In this document: piece by piece, positions 32,977 through 42,112 of the stretch | How positions within the stretch are numbered: position 1 is the stretch's first letter | Layout: each line of letters starts with the position of its first letter | Source of the DNA: CAZJKE01 sp964546585 | GTDB lineage: Bacteria; Planctomycetota; Phycisphaerae; Phycisphaerales; SM1A02 | Assembly (NCBI GenBank): GCA_964546585.1 | Contig: CAZJKE010000003.1 | Location: forward strand, 24,569 to 88,568 | Direction: 5' to 3' | Length of the DNA stretch: 64,000 nucleotides | Notes under the pieces: generated by a model | Told to the model about the DNA's origin: nothing | The model's input: only the letters and a program-made list of their open reading frames with translations | The model's database searches: none | Program-made: the position numbers and the translations under genes

Positions 32977-32982
32977 ATGATA
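32977..32982 (-). promoter_or_regulatory. -10 element before queD
   Basis: TATCAT lies 7 bases before the ATG at 32969, between queE and queD. Confidence 0.4.
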
Positions 32983-33009
32983 CGCAGTGGTGTCTGAGAC
33001 CGTCCGCCG

Positions 33010-33693
33010 CTACCGCCCTCGCTCCTGAGGTTCCCAAATCACTTTGTGTATCTGCAGTTGCAGCCGGGCGGGTGTCTTGGTCTCCAGCAACCACGCTGCC
33101 AACTCGGAGGGCGGAAGACCGTCGCATCCCGCAACTTCACACGCTGCTTGGGGCGAGACCGGCGCGAACAACACGGCACCTGCACGTTTCGCCAGACTGT
33201 GTTGCGATACGAATCCGGCGGCCCAATCAAAATCCTCGCGATCCGTGATGACGAATTTCACCTCATCTCGCTCCGTCAGGACATCCAAATTGCGCAGATC
33301 GAATGACGCCCCTTCGCCGCTGCCTGGAGTCTTGATGTCAACAATGCGATGTACACGCTCGTCGACCTCGCTGATGACGCAGGACCCAGAAGTCTCCAGC
33401 AGGACCGTCCAGCCAAGGTCGCAGAACCGCCGCATCAGCTCATGACATCCGTTCTGAAGAAGAGGCTCGCCGCCGGTGACCTGCACGAGTGTTCCGCCGA
33501 GTTGCTGCGCCTCCTCAACAATGGACTCCAGCGACATGGATTGACCGCCGGAAAAAGCGAATGCAGAGTCGCAGTAGGCACACCGCAGATGACAACCCGC
33601 CAGCCGAACGAAGATGCACGGAAGGCCGGCCCAAGTGGATTCCCCTTGGATTGAGTTGTAGATTTCGCTGATGGAGAGTCGGTCGTTGTTCAT
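33010..33693 (-). CDS. queE: 7-carboxy-7-deazaguanine synthase
   Basis: The 227-residue radical-SAM enzyme turns 6-carboxytetrahydropterin (the QueD product) into the 7-deazaguanine ring of queuosine. It has 'SIQGESTWAGLPCIFVRLAGC' and the cluster motif CHLRCAYC (CxxxCxxC), then VTGGEPLLQ and 'LLETSGS'. The length is normal for the larger form. It is in line with queD; gluQ at 14764 acts later on the modified tRNA. Confidence 0.95.
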   Translation of the reverse strand: MNNDRLSISEIYNSIQGESTWAGLPCIFVRLAGCHLRCAYCDSAFAFSGGQSMSLESIVEEAQQLGGTLVQVTGGEPLLQNGCHELMRRFCDLGWTVLLETSGSCVISEVDERVHRIVDIKTPGSGEGASFDLRNLDVLTERDEVKFVITDREDFDWAAGFVSQHSLAKRAGAVLFAPVSPQAACEVAGCDGLPPSELAAWLLETKTPARLQLQIHKVIWEPQERGR

Positions 33694-33740
33694 GGGGAAG
33701 CGGGATTCTACCCCCGGTAGTCACCGCCGCACGGTACTGG

Positions 33741-33746
33741 TATCCT
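33741..33746 (+). promoter_or_regulatory. -10 element before tRNA-Leu
   Basis: TATCCT lies 16 bases upstream of the mature tRNA 5' end; no convincing -35 box is seen. Confidence 0.35.
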
Positions 33747-33762
33747 CCCCGTCCCTCGATGC

Positions 33763-33848
33763 GCGCGAGTGGCGGAATTGGCAGACGCGCCAGCTTGAGG
33801 TGCTGGTGGGAGTAATATCCCGTGGAGGTTCGAGTCCTCTCTCGCGCA
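33763..33848 (+). tRNA. tRNA-Leu (anticodon GAG)
   Basis: An 86-base class II tRNA. The acceptor stem GCGCGAG pairs with CTCGCGC followed by discriminator A. The anticodon stem CCAGC/GCTGG encloses TTGAGGT with anticodon GAG (reads CUC/CUU). A long variable arm (GGGAGTAATATCCC) and the T-arm GGAGG-TTCGAGT-CCTCT follow. The 3' CCA is not encoded. Confidence 0.95.
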
Positions 33849-33863
33849 TGCGATCAAAGACAA

Positions 33864-33891
33864 AAGGGGCCGGTCAGACGACCGGCCCCTT
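33864..33891 (-). terminator. Rho-independent terminator of dockerin metalloprotease gene
   Basis: GGGGCCGGTC and GACCGGCCCC form a 10-bp GC stem with a 4-base loop, followed on the minus strand by TTTT. It lies just past the stop at 33913 and also faces the tRNA on the other strand. Confidence 0.8.
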
Positions 33892-33912
33892 GTCGTTACC
33901 TGGTGAGATCTG

Positions 33913-36732
33913 TCAGGGACAACTGCCCCAGACCCCAATGATGGCCAACAGATCACTGACATCAATGGCGCCATCGCTGTTGACATCTTCAGAACCGGAT
34001 GTCCCGCCCCAAGCCGCGATGACGGCGAGCAGGTCAGAGACATCGACCATGCTGTCGCCGTTGACATCGGCGGGACAGGAATCTTCACAGGAAATCTCGA
34101 ACAACTGAACGCCATCAACCGCAGCCTCGATGACGGAACCCTCACCAAGATCACTCGCGGTGAAGCGAATTCGGAAGCTGGCGTTGGGCTCGAACCCGCC
34201 AATGTCGCTCAAGCTCCACTCCTTGTAGTACCAACCGCCTGCGACTTCGCCGCCGGACGGGCCTACTGTTTCCAGATTAGTCCAGGAAGAACCGTTGTCA
34301 TCGCTGATTTCGACTACGAATGTATCCGCATAGGGCGAAGCACCATATGTGTTGTCATACCAGCGCCAGTATGCGAGCACCTTTGTGCCGCTTGCGTCCA
34401 TCGTCGGCGAGGTCAGGATGGTAGATGTCGCATCGACATCGGTATTGCCATCCGCATTGCCGGTGAGATAGCACATGCCGCTGCCGTCGGCATCAGATGC
34501 CGGGTCGCCTCGGTCACCGCCGCCGGCGGGTACACCTCGCTGCCACCGACCATCGCTTGAGCCGGAGGCTGTGCCGCTGACGCTCCAGCCCATATCGGTC
34601 TGGAAGTTGTCATCGAAGGTCACCTCGGAGTCTCCCGCAGCCGAGAGAACAGAGAAGTGATTGCCAGGTGCGCCACCGGGATAGGTCACCGTCATGCCGC
34701 TGGTAGTCTCAGCGGAGAAGTACATATCGACGGTTGTTCCACAATCAGAAGCGGGGATCGTCGCGAGATAGTCGCTGCTGTTCACAACGGCCATGTCGTA
34801 GGGAACATAGGAACCACCCGTGCTGATCCATGCCTTTCCGGTGCCAGCGGCGTGTTGGCCCGAAAGTCCCTCTACGCGGACGGCGACCGTGGTGCCGCCA
34901 TCAGGCGAGACAAAGTCAGGCAGTCCATCCGGCAATGTGATCGAGAGAAGGGCCAGTTCCGGGGTGTCGATGCCGTGGGCATTGAAACCGGACGTGATTT
35001 CCGACCAGTGTGGGGTGCCGTTGTCAATGCTGCCGTCGTTGTCATCGAGCGTCAGAAAGTCGATCGCTATCGCATCATTGATCGCTGTGCCGTTGTGGAG
35101 CAATATTGAGTTGATCGAGATGTTGGAAATGACAGCGTTGTACTGCGTCGGCTCGGTAGCCATCAGCGACTGCCGGATGTCCCAGACGATGCCAGAGAGC
35201 AACTGACCGCAAGCATGGATTGCGCTGCCGCAGGAAGAACACCCGCTGCTGCTGTACTGGCAATTGTTGTCGGCGGTACGGATGCCGTTGTTGCAATCGC
35301 TTTGATAGAAGCCTCGTGCGAGTTCTGGGTCACCGGTCAGAAGGACGCCCATGACATCGCCCATGCCCTCGCCATATTCACCTTGCCCGCTACCGGCGCT
35401 GGCGACCAGGTGGTGACCATACTCGTGGTGCACCACGACTGAGAAGGCCGTGTTGGAGCAGCCGCCGCCCGATCGATAGAAGTTGATCGAGGAGTAGTCG
35501 TAGTAGGCGTTGCACGTGCTGCTGTGGTTGACGTTGACCGGCCAGTCATATTGATTGCTGATGGCCGGGAAGGTCGGGTTGTATTCAAGCACGAAGTCTC
35601 GGACCACATTGGCGTGAATATATGCGTTGACCTCGGCCCGGTAGTTCTCATCGTTGTTGTTCTCGTTATGCAGCAGGAGTCCGCTGCTTGGCCCGCCGAC
35701 ATTGATCGACACGACCGAGTCGCTTCCAGACTGGTTGGCGACATCGAAGTAGAGTCCTCGAACATAACTGGTCACCGTATTGCCATCGAGCGTAATCGTG
35801 TAAGAGCCATCGGAATCGGCATAGGTCGAGTTTGATCCCGACAGGACTTCCGCGTACGGCATGCCCGTGGCCACCTCAGAATGGCACTGCTCGGCACCAC
35901 TGTCCTCGGTGGCGAGTCCCTGGACATTGCCGGTCTGCTCGCCAAAGTGAAGAATCATGTTTTCTTCATGGAGAACGCCGCCGTTGGCGGAGTCAATGAC
36001 GAACTTCCTCTTGTCGTAGGTATCGGGGGTCCATGGGCCGCCAACGACCGCGACGAATTCCATGGCAACACGGGGCTTCACCGGGGCGAACTCGTCGCCA
36101 GCGAAGATCACTGTGGTTGGGTCGGAGATAGTCGCATCGCTTCCCATTTCATTTCGGGCAACTGCGAGCGCAAGTGTTGCGTTGGTCTGAAGAAGTCGGC
36201 GCTCGCCGCTGAATGTGTTGACATCACGGAGGTCGCTTCCAGCCAGTACCAGTGGGAAGCCGGGCTCGTTACGAACCAGCAACGTCAGGCGCGATCCCCA
36301 AACGGGCAGCCCGTCGCGGACCTGCCGGTAATGAACAGCAGTGAACTTGTAGGTTTCGGTCGAAGCGTCGTACATGACGCCCTGCAGGGCGTTGCCGGCA
36401 GGTGATGGCCCGGCGAGTTCAAGATCGTCCGCATTTGCACCAAGTACGGTGGACCACTCATCGACGAACGCTGCCGCCGAGGCCGCAGGCGAGTCGCCGG
36501 TGGAGAAGGGTCGTCCATACAGTCTGTTGATTCTGCCATCCCGAACATCCCGCAGGATGCCGAGTCCGGGGTAGGCTGAGACGAGATCGTCGGCCTGAAG
36601 CAGTGGTTGTTTGGTGGGACGGGGGCTGGACATGCCTCCAGGGCCTCTGCCTGCCACCGCAATGGCGGCAGCGGCAAGGATCGTTGTAGTAATAAAAAAG
36701 GCGCTTCGGGCGTGTGTCCGTGCGATTTGCAT
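33913..36732 (-). CDS. Secreted M36 (fungalysin)-type metalloprotease with dockerin-like tail
   Basis: The 939-residue exported protein has a signal peptide (residues ~1-30), an FTP-like propeptide ('GLPVWGSRLTLLVRN', 'YKFTAVHYRQVRDG') and an M36 catalytic domain with the zinc motif HEYGH at residues 436-440 and the third ligand in GEGMGDVMG. A MAM/CUB-like beta domain ('WSVSGTASGSSDGRWQRG', 'VLAYWRWYDN') follows. The last ~54 residues are two calcium-loop repeats, DVNGDSMVDVSDLLAVI and DVNSDGAIDVSDLLAII, the planctomycete GC-type dockerin. The paralogue at 60488 has the same plan. The ATG at 36732 puts the signal peptide first. A TATACA -10 candidate lies at 36774-36769. Confidence 0.88.
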   Translation of the reverse strand: MQIARTHARSAFFITTTILAAAAIAVAGRGPGGMSSPRPTKQPLLQADDLVSAYPGLGILRDVRDGRINRLYGRPFSTGDSPAASAAAFVDEWSTVLGANADDLELAGPSPAGNALQGVMYDASTETYKFTAVHYRQVRDGLPVWGSRLTLLVRNEPGFPLVLAGSDLRDVNTFSGERRLLQTNATLALAVARNEMGSDATISDPTTVIFAGDEFAPVKPRVAMEFVAVVGGPWTPDTYDKRKFVIDSANGGVLHEENMILHFGEQTGNVQGLATEDSGAEQCHSEVATGMPYAEVLSGSNSTYADSDGSYTITLDGNTVTSYVRGLYFDVANQSGSDSVVSINVGGPSSGLLLHNENNNDENYRAEVNAYIHANVVRDFVLEYNPTFPAISNQYDWPVNVNHSSTCNAYYDYSSINFYRSGGGCSNTAFSVVVHHEYGHHLVASAGSGQGEYGEGMGDVMGVLLTGDPELARGFYQSDCNNGIRTADNNCQYSSSGCSSCGSAIHACGQLLSGIVWDIRQSLMATEPTQYNAVISNISINSILLHNGTAINDAIAIDFLTLDDNDGSIDNGTPHWSEITSGFNAHGIDTPELALLSITLPDGLPDFVSPDGGTTVAVRVEGLSGQHAAGTGKAWISTGGSYVPYDMAVVNSSDYLATIPASDCGTTVDMYFSAETTSGMTVTYPGGAPGNHFSVLSAAGDSEVTFDDNFQTDMGWSVSGTASGSSDGRWQRGVPAGGGDRGDPASDADGSGMCYLTGNADGNTDVDATSTILTSPTMDASGTKVLAYWRWYDNTYGASPYADTFVVEISDDNGSSWTNLETVGPSGGEVAGGWYYKEWSLSDIGGFEPNASFRIRFTASDLGEGSVIEAAVDGVQLFEISCEDSCPADVNGDSMVDVSDLLAVIAAWGGTSGSEDVNSDGAIDVSDLLAIIGVWGSCP

Positions 36733-36852
36733 GGGAATCCTGACCTCTCTGGCTCTGTGAGCCGTCTCTGTATACGCAGGATTGCAGGAATGGAGCCCCG
36801 GTGCGCGGCGCATTTTCCTCTTTTTTCGGTCACAATCACCGCTCGGTCCCCC

Positions 36853-37335
36853 ATGGCAGCCAAGAACCGCCCAAATCGCCCTTCAAACCCCGTCATGCTC
36901 AACCGCCGTGGGCGGCGGGACTATCACATTGTCGACACACTGGAGTGCGGAATTCGGCTCGTGGGGAGCGAGGTCAAGTCGCTTCGGGCCGGGCAGGCGA
37001 GTCTCGCCGAGGGATGGGTACGGGCATCGGAACGACCTATTGGGCTCACCCTGCACGGTGTTCACATAGCCGAGTATCCCAATGCCAGCCCTACCCATCA
37101 GCACGAACCCATCCGAACTCGAGCCCTTCTCGCCCATCGGCGGGAGATTCGCAAGCTGGCGGATTTCGCCCGCGCCGCCGGCAACACGCTCGTACCTCTG
37201 AAGCTCTACTTTTCTGACGGCCGCGCCAAGATTCTCATCGGACTCGCCCGCGGCAAACGCAAGGCCGACAAACGCGAAGACATCACCAAACGCGAAGCGG
37301 CACGTGACATCGATCGGGCAATGCGTCGCAAGTGA
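36853..37335 (+). CDS. smpB: SsrA-binding protein
   Basis: The 160-residue SmpB binds tmRNA and delivers it to stalled ribosomes in trans-translation. Landmarks: NRRGRRDYHIVDTLECGI, GSEVKSLRAGQASLAEGW, RTRALLAHRREI, TLVPLKLYF and the basic C-terminal tail GLARGKRKADKREDITKREA. A longer open frame runs back to 36607, but the ATG at 36853 fits the family. No tmRNA (ssrA) gene is seen in the window. Confidence 0.95.
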   Translation: MAAKNRPNRPSNPVMLNRRGRRDYHIVDTLECGIRLVGSEVKSLRAGQASLAEGWVRASERPIGLTLHGVHIAEYPNASPTHQHEPIRTRALLAHRREIRKLADFARAAGNTLVPLKLYFSDGRAKILIGLARGKRKADKREDITKREAARDIDRAMRRK

Positions 37336-37346
37336 CGGTCACAATG

Positions 37347-38384
37347 TCAAGCGGCGGATTGGCAGCGAGGTTGGCGGAGGATGACATGGCGGCCCGAACG
37401 AGTCTTGGCCTCGTACATGGCCTCGTCGGCATGGCGAACCAGCGCGTCGGCGTTGACGGGACTTGAGACCTGCCAGTGAGCGACGCCGATCGACATCGAT
37501 ACATCCATGGGAAGGTCCAACGCCGCAACAGCTTCGCCGAAGGCCGCAGCAATTCTGTTGGCAACACGAACTGCTGCATCCGGATCCGCATGGGGCATGA
37601 GAACGCAGAACTCGTCACCACCGAACCGGCCGGCCAGATCGATTGATCTGGAGTTGGCTTCCAAGACCCTCGCTGCAATACGAAGAACCTCGTCGCCCCG
37701 GTGGTGGCCCAGACGATCATTGAGAGACTTGAATCCGTCCAGATCGATCATCAGAAATGCGAGCGGCAAACCACTTCTATTCGCCTCTTCCCATCGACCA
37801 TCCAACATGAGGTTGACCCAGCGGCGATTGGCCAGTTTCGTCAGGTCATCCGTGCGAGCGGCGACTTCCAATCGCTGAATCATCAACTGCAACTCCCGAT
37901 TCGCAACCGCCAATTCCGAGAGCGAGTGACTGAGATCAGCATGCAACCTGTCGTTTTCATTTCTCACCTGCTGTAGCGCACGACACTTCTGCACCGTCGC
38001 CGGCAGCGTAACCGTCTCGTGTCCAGTCAACACCAGGTAGTCTGCGGCCCCGGCCCGAATCGCTTCGACGGCCGCAGCGGAATCCTCCGGTGTTCCCGTC
38101 AGAATCACTGGCGCGTCGGGGCGAAGCCCTTGCGTGTACGCGAGAATGTCAAAGCCAGATCCATCGGGCAGATGACTCGCTGAAATCACAAGATCCCACG
38201 AGGCCGGATCCCGCTCGTGAAACTCCCTCAACGAATGGACAACTGAGCACACAAACGGCTCGTCGTTCTGCCGCACGCTGACCATCGCGGCAACAAGCCG
38301 TTCAGCAAGAGCCTGATCGCTCTCAACGATCAAGATTCTTCGGCATGTCTCATTGTCTTTTCGCTGCATCGGTTGCACTGCCAT
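37347..38384 (-). CDS. Diguanylate cyclase with degenerate receiver domain
   Basis: The 345-residue protein has a CheY-like N-terminal domain (residues ~16-130), a coiled linker (~130-180) and a GGDEF domain. The active site GGDEF is intact in RFGGDEFCVL, and RSID lies 5 residues before it, the inhibitory I-site, so c-di-GMP synthesis with feedback is expected. The receiver keeps the acidic pocket (ESD, residues 21-23) but has Ala69 (DLVISASHLP) where the phosphoacceptor Asp should be and Leu in place of the conserved Lys, so ordinary phosphorylation is not possible. The ATG at 38384 has GAGGG upstream. Confidence 0.88.
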   Translation of the reverse strand: MAVQPMQRKDNETCRRILIVESDQALAERLVAAMVSVRQNDEPFVCSVVHSLREFHERDPASWDLVISASHLPDGSGFDILAYTQGLRPDAPVILTGTPEDSAAAVEAIRAGAADYLVLTGHETVTLPATVQKCRALQQVRNENDRLHADLSHSLSELAVANRELQLMIQRLEVAARTDDLTKLANRRWVNLMLDGRWEEANRSGLPLAFLMIDLDGFKSLNDRLGHHRGDEVLRIAARVLEANSRSIDLAGRFGGDEFCVLMPHADPDAAVRVANRIAAAFGEAVAALDLPMDVSMSIGVAHWQVSSPVNADALVRHADEAMYEAKTRSGRHVILRQPRCQSAA

Positions 38385-38537
38385 GATCGCCACCCTCTGC
38401 CTTGGAGTTACGGAAGGACAATCGTGGGCCTCCCTGCTTCATGAATCGGCCCGATGGCCATGGAAGATCATCGATGCAGGCCGCTCAGCGGCGATCCCGC
38501 CCGCACAACCGGTACACATCCCCCCATCTTGCCGCCG

Positions 38538-38543
38538 TACCAT
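38538..38543 (+). promoter_or_regulatory. -10 element before aldehyde dehydrogenase gene
   Basis: TACCAT lies 10 bases before the ATG at 38554 without a ribosome site. Confidence 0.3.
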
Positions 38544-38553
38544 GCCTCTCAGC

Positions 38554-39975
38554 ATGACCCAGACAGTACCCCTCTGGCTCGCCGCCGAGCCCACGCAGAC
38601 CCCCAACCACCTACCAGTGCTGAACAAACATGACGGAAGCCTCCTCGCGGAGGCCTGCCTTGCCGAACCACCCACCATTGAGGCAGCGATCCAGAATGCT
38701 TGGGAGAACCGCGATCGCCACGGGGAGTACCCCGTTCACCACCGCCAGAAAATCCTGCGCAATCTCGCTCGCATCATCACTCGTCGCCACGATGAGTTTG
38801 CGGAGGTTGTCGCCCGCGAAGGTGGCAAGACCATTGACGACGCAACTGTCGAAGTAGACCGCTCGATCGACGCAATCTCAATTGCGGCAGACGAAGTTCC
38901 CCGAATCGGCGGCGAGTACCTCCGACTCGACACATCGCCCCGGTCCGAGCAATGCGAAGCCATCGTTCGCCGCGTCGCCGCCGGTGTCGTCAGCTGCATC
39001 ACTCCTTTCAACTTTCCGCTTCTGCTCACCGTGCACAAGGTTGCACCGGCCATCGCTGCCGGATGCCCATTCCTTGTCAAACCCGCACCTGCCACTCCTC
39101 TCTCCAGCCTTCTTCTCGGCGGCGCTCTGCGCGAAGCAGGCTTGGAGGACGGCTTCAGCGTTCTTCCCTGCCGCAACGAACACGCCGGACCACTCACGGA
39201 GGACGATCGCATCGCGGTGTTGTCATTCACCGGGTCAGGCCCCGTCGGATGGATGCTCAAAGAACGATCCGGCCGAAAGCGGGTGCTCTTGGAACTCGGC
39301 GGGAACGCCGCCTGCATCATCGACGATACGGCCGACATCAAAACAGCCGCCCGCCGTGTTTCGATTGGCGGCTTCTATCAGGCGGGGCAGAGTTGCATCA
39401 GCGTGCAACGGGTGCTTGTACAACACTCGGTCCTCGATGCCTTCACCGACGCGCTCGTCACATTCGTCCAGGAACTCAAAGGCGGCAATCCACTGGAGGA
39501 GGGCGTCTTCCTCTCGCCGCTCATTTCGGAGTCTGAAGCGCAGCGAGTAGAAGAATGGGTGAATGATGCAGTTGCAGGCGGCGCAACGATCCTCTGCGGC
39601 GGATCCAGAGACAATTCGTTCTATGCACCGACTGTGCTGCGCGATGTCCCACACACCGCCGACATCTGGAAGAAGGAGATCTTCGGTCCGGTGGTAAGCG
39701 TCGAACCATTTGGGTCGTTCGACCATGCGTGCGAACTCGCCAATGACAGTGACTTTGGCCTGCACTGCGGGCTCTTCTCGAACCGTCTGGACCATGTCAT
39801 GCAGGCGTGGCGGCGTCTGGAAGTCGGCGGCGTCGTCGTAAATGATGTTCCCTCATTCCGAACCGACAACATGCCCTACGGCGGTGTGAAAGAGTCCGGA
39901 CTCGGCCGCGAAGGCATCCGGTACGCGATCGAGGAGTGTACCGAGTTGAAGACATTGGTTCTCCGCGGCGTCTAG
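38554..39975 (+). CDS. NAD(P)-dependent aldehyde dehydrogenase
   Basis: The 473-residue enzyme has the ALDH fold with catalytic Glu247 in LELGGNA and nucleophile Cys281 in GQSCISVQ, the usual 34 residues apart. FTGSGPVGW is the cofactor loop, and 'GGVKESGLGREG' ends the C-terminal domain. The overall look is that of lactaldehyde/glyceraldehyde-3-phosphate-type (class of ALDH such as phosphonoacetaldehyde dehydrogenase), but the substrate is not clear. The long N-terminal extension to 38353 is not convincing. It is divergent from the GGDEF gene. Confidence 0.9.
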   Translation: MTQTVPLWLAAEPTQTPNHLPVLNKHDGSLLAEACLAEPPTIEAAIQNAWENRDRHGEYPVHHRQKILRNLARIITRRHDEFAEVVAREGGKTIDDATVEVDRSIDAISIAADEVPRIGGEYLRLDTSPRSEQCEAIVRRVAAGVVSCITPFNFPLLLTVHKVAPAIAAGCPFLVKPAPATPLSSLLLGGALREAGLEDGFSVLPCRNEHAGPLTEDDRIAVLSFTGSGPVGWMLKERSGRKRVLLELGGNAACIIDDTADIKTAARRVSIGGFYQAGQSCISVQRVLVQHSVLDAFTDALVTFVQELKGGNPLEEGVFLSPLISESEAQRVEEWVNDAVAGGATILCGGSRDNSFYAPTVLRDVPHTADIWKKEIFGPVVSVEPFGSFDHACELANDSDFGLHCGLFSNRLDHVMQAWRRLEVGGVVVNDVPSFRTDNMPYGGVKESGLGREGIRYAIEECTELKTLVLRGV

Positions 39976-40003
39976 CAGGCCGCCAAGAAACGCTGATGGA
40001 CTG

Positions 40004-42103
40004 CTAGCCGACCAGCCGCATGATGTCGTTGTAGAAGGTCACGACGAACGCCATGCCAATCAACGCAAGGCCCAGCACTGCCGCCGCATTTTGAAATGCG
40101 ATGGAAGGCGGCCGCCCTCGCAGCTTTTCGTAGATGAGGTACAGAAAGAGTCCACCGTCCACGATCGGTAGTGGGAGAAAGTTCAGCACAGCAAGATTGA
40201 TGCTGATGATGGCGAGAAAGAAGAACAGGTAACTCCACCCACGATCGGCAATACGCGCCCCGATGTGCACGATGCCGATGGGCCCGCGAAGTTGCTCCAC
40301 GCCGACGCTTCGCCGCAGCAGGCGATCAATCGTGAGATAGGTCAACCATGTGATGTTGATCGTCTCGTCAATCCCCATGGAAATGGCTGTCAGCGGGTTG
40401 CCATTGGAACTCCGCGTCACATACACCGGCTCAAAGAGCAAAGCGGCCAGCGGTGTACTCCAGCCGAGATCCGCCAGTTCCGCAGCTTCCGAGGCCTCCA
40501 GAGGCAAGATGATCGAGACTCGCTCTTTCCCAACAGTCGGATTCACCGCAGAGATAGCGACATCGGTGACCTCCTCACCGCCTGCCACTGCGTCAACAAC
40601 GGCCGAACGAATGTCCACCCAGTTGTGAACTTCCCGGCCGCCGACCGAGGTGATCGTCGAACCCCCAAGCAACTGCGTCCCCGCAAGAGCGGTCGGCTGT
40701 TCCACGAGCCCGTTCGGACCGCGAATCATGACAGTTGTCATCGGCTGGGCAATACGAGGAAGGTCCCAATCGCTCATCAGTACAACACCGAGCCGTCCGC
40801 TCTGAAGCACTGCCGGCACATGTATCTGCTGGCCGGATCGCAACACTTCGATGTCCACTTCGCCGCTCCCGTGCGCCGCAAGCACATTCCGAACTTTCGC
40901 TCGGCTGGGCATCTCAAATCCGTCGACACCGACAATGACATCGCCGTCATGCAACAGGCCCACATTGGGGCTCGTCGGCACAACATGCGAAATGCGGGAA
41001 AGAGGTACCAGGCCGAACAGTCCCTCGACAAAGTTCTGCGGAGCGTCGTCAGATACATCCGGAATGCGGAGAATCTGAAAGAGCGGGCGAACGGGGATAG
41101 TCGCGTCAATCTCACCCCCATCGAACGACCATCTGGTTTGGACGCTCTTCCCATCCGATGCCTGCACCACCGCGTCGAAGCCACCCCATGTGGTCACGGG
41201 GCCAAGTGGTTCGCCAACACCGGCTGCAATCATCTTCATGCCGGGCGTAATGCCGGCATTCGCCACGCTTGTTCCGCCAAGGTAATTCAGAATCTCCTCG
41301 CCGGTCTGGCCGCCCTCAGGGAGTTGCAGCGACGATGCTGGCGTCAGACCAAGCTCCATCAGCCCTTCCTCGCGAACGGTCGCAGGAATGATCGAGAACA
41401 TGAGTTCCTCATCGCGACCCGGTCGCTTTACAACCAGTTCCAATGAGCTTCCCGGAACAGCCATCGATGCGGCGATCTGAAGATCGGTGAAGGTGCGCGT
41501 CTCATCCCCGTCCACTGAGAGCACCATATCGCCGGGTTGAAGGGTTTGATCCTTGGCGTTTGTCGCCGTCGCCGCTGACGCGGGCGAATCGGGAATAACC
41601 TCGCCAATGACGGGCGCCTCAAACCGAACGCCAACCTGAAAACACACGACGAACAGAACACCCGCCATGAGGACATTCATGACGACGCCCGCAGACACAA
41701 CGATCATCCGTTTGCCAATCGGACACTGGTTGTAACTTCGTGGATCCTCGGACACCGCCGACGGATCTGAATCGTCCTGCCCGACCATCTTTACGAACCC
41801 GCCGATAGGCAGAATCCGCAGCGAATACTCGGTTTCACCGATGCCCCGCTCGCGGAGCAGCGAATCTGACATCTCTGCCGGCTCTTCACCGTACTTCGCC
41901 ACTACCGGCTTGGCAGTCGACCCCATGGCCAACCCCACACCCCTGCGCCACGCCAGGAGCACCGGGCCCATGCCGACAGCGAACGACTCCGTGCGAATCC
42001 CGGCCCATTTCGCAGCAAGGAAGTGTCCGAGTTCATGGACAAAGATCAGGAGCCCGAAGCCAAGCACGATCAGAACAAAGTTGAAGAGCGATACAAGCGT
42101 CAT
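40004..42103 (-). CDS. rseP: Site-2 intramembrane zinc metalloprotease (RseP-like, enlarged)
   Basis: The 699-residue inner-membrane protease has HELGH at residues 23-27 in the first helix and NFLPLPIVDGG in the C-terminal membrane part. It should cleave anti-sigma factors or remnant signal peptides. E. coli RseP has ~450 residues and two PDZ domains; here the periplasmic part holds three or four PDZ-like modules ('IGEVIPDSPASAA...LQPGDMVLSVDGDE', 'HVVPTSPNVGLLHDGDVIVGVDGFE', 'QLLGGSTITSVGGREV', 'NAGITPGMKMIAAG'). It follows dxr by 9 bases, the usual dxr-rseP pairing. Confidence 0.92.
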   Translation of the reverse strand: MTLVSLFNFVLIVLGFGLLIFVHELGHFLAAKWAGIRTESFAVGMGPVLLAWRRGVGLAMGSTAKPVVAKYGEEPAEMSDSLLRERGIGETEYSLRILPIGGFVKMVGQDDSDPSAVSEDPRSYNQCPIGKRMIVVSAGVVMNVLMAGVLFVVCFQVGVRFEAPVIGEVIPDSPASAATATNAKDQTLQPGDMVLSVDGDETRTFTDLQIAASMAVPGSSLELVVKRPGRDEELMFSIIPATVREEGLMELGLTPASSLQLPEGGQTGEEILNYLGGTSVANAGITPGMKMIAAGVGEPLGPVTTWGGFDAVVQASDGKSVQTRWSFDGGEIDATIPVRPLFQILRIPDVSDDAPQNFVEGLFGLVPLSRISHVVPTSPNVGLLHDGDVIVGVDGFEMPSRAKVRNVLAAHGSGEVDIEVLRSGQQIHVPAVLQSGRLGVVLMSDWDLPRIAQPMTTVMIRGPNGLVEQPTALAGTQLLGGSTITSVGGREVHNWVDIRSAVVDAVAGGEEVTDVAISAVNPTVGKERVSIILPLEASEAAELADLGWSTPLAALLFEPVYVTRSSNGNPLTAISMGIDETINITWLTYLTIDRLLRRSVGVEQLRGPIGIVHIGARIADRGWSYLFFFLAIISINLAVLNFLPLPIVDGGLFLYLIYEKLRGRPPSIAFQNAAAVLGLALIGMAFVVTFYNDIMRLVG

Positions 42104-42112
42104 GATGATTCG

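Noticed and set aside
39972..40007. CTAGCAG/CTGCTAG inverted repeat between aldehyde dehydrogenase and rseP stops
   Set aside because: 7-bp arms with a 22-base loop and no T-run; the arms simply contain the two stop codons, so a terminator is not supported.
40265..41446. Open frame of 393 codons on the plus strand
   Set aside because: It is antisense to rseP, with His/Arg-rich translation typical of a high-GC shadow frame.
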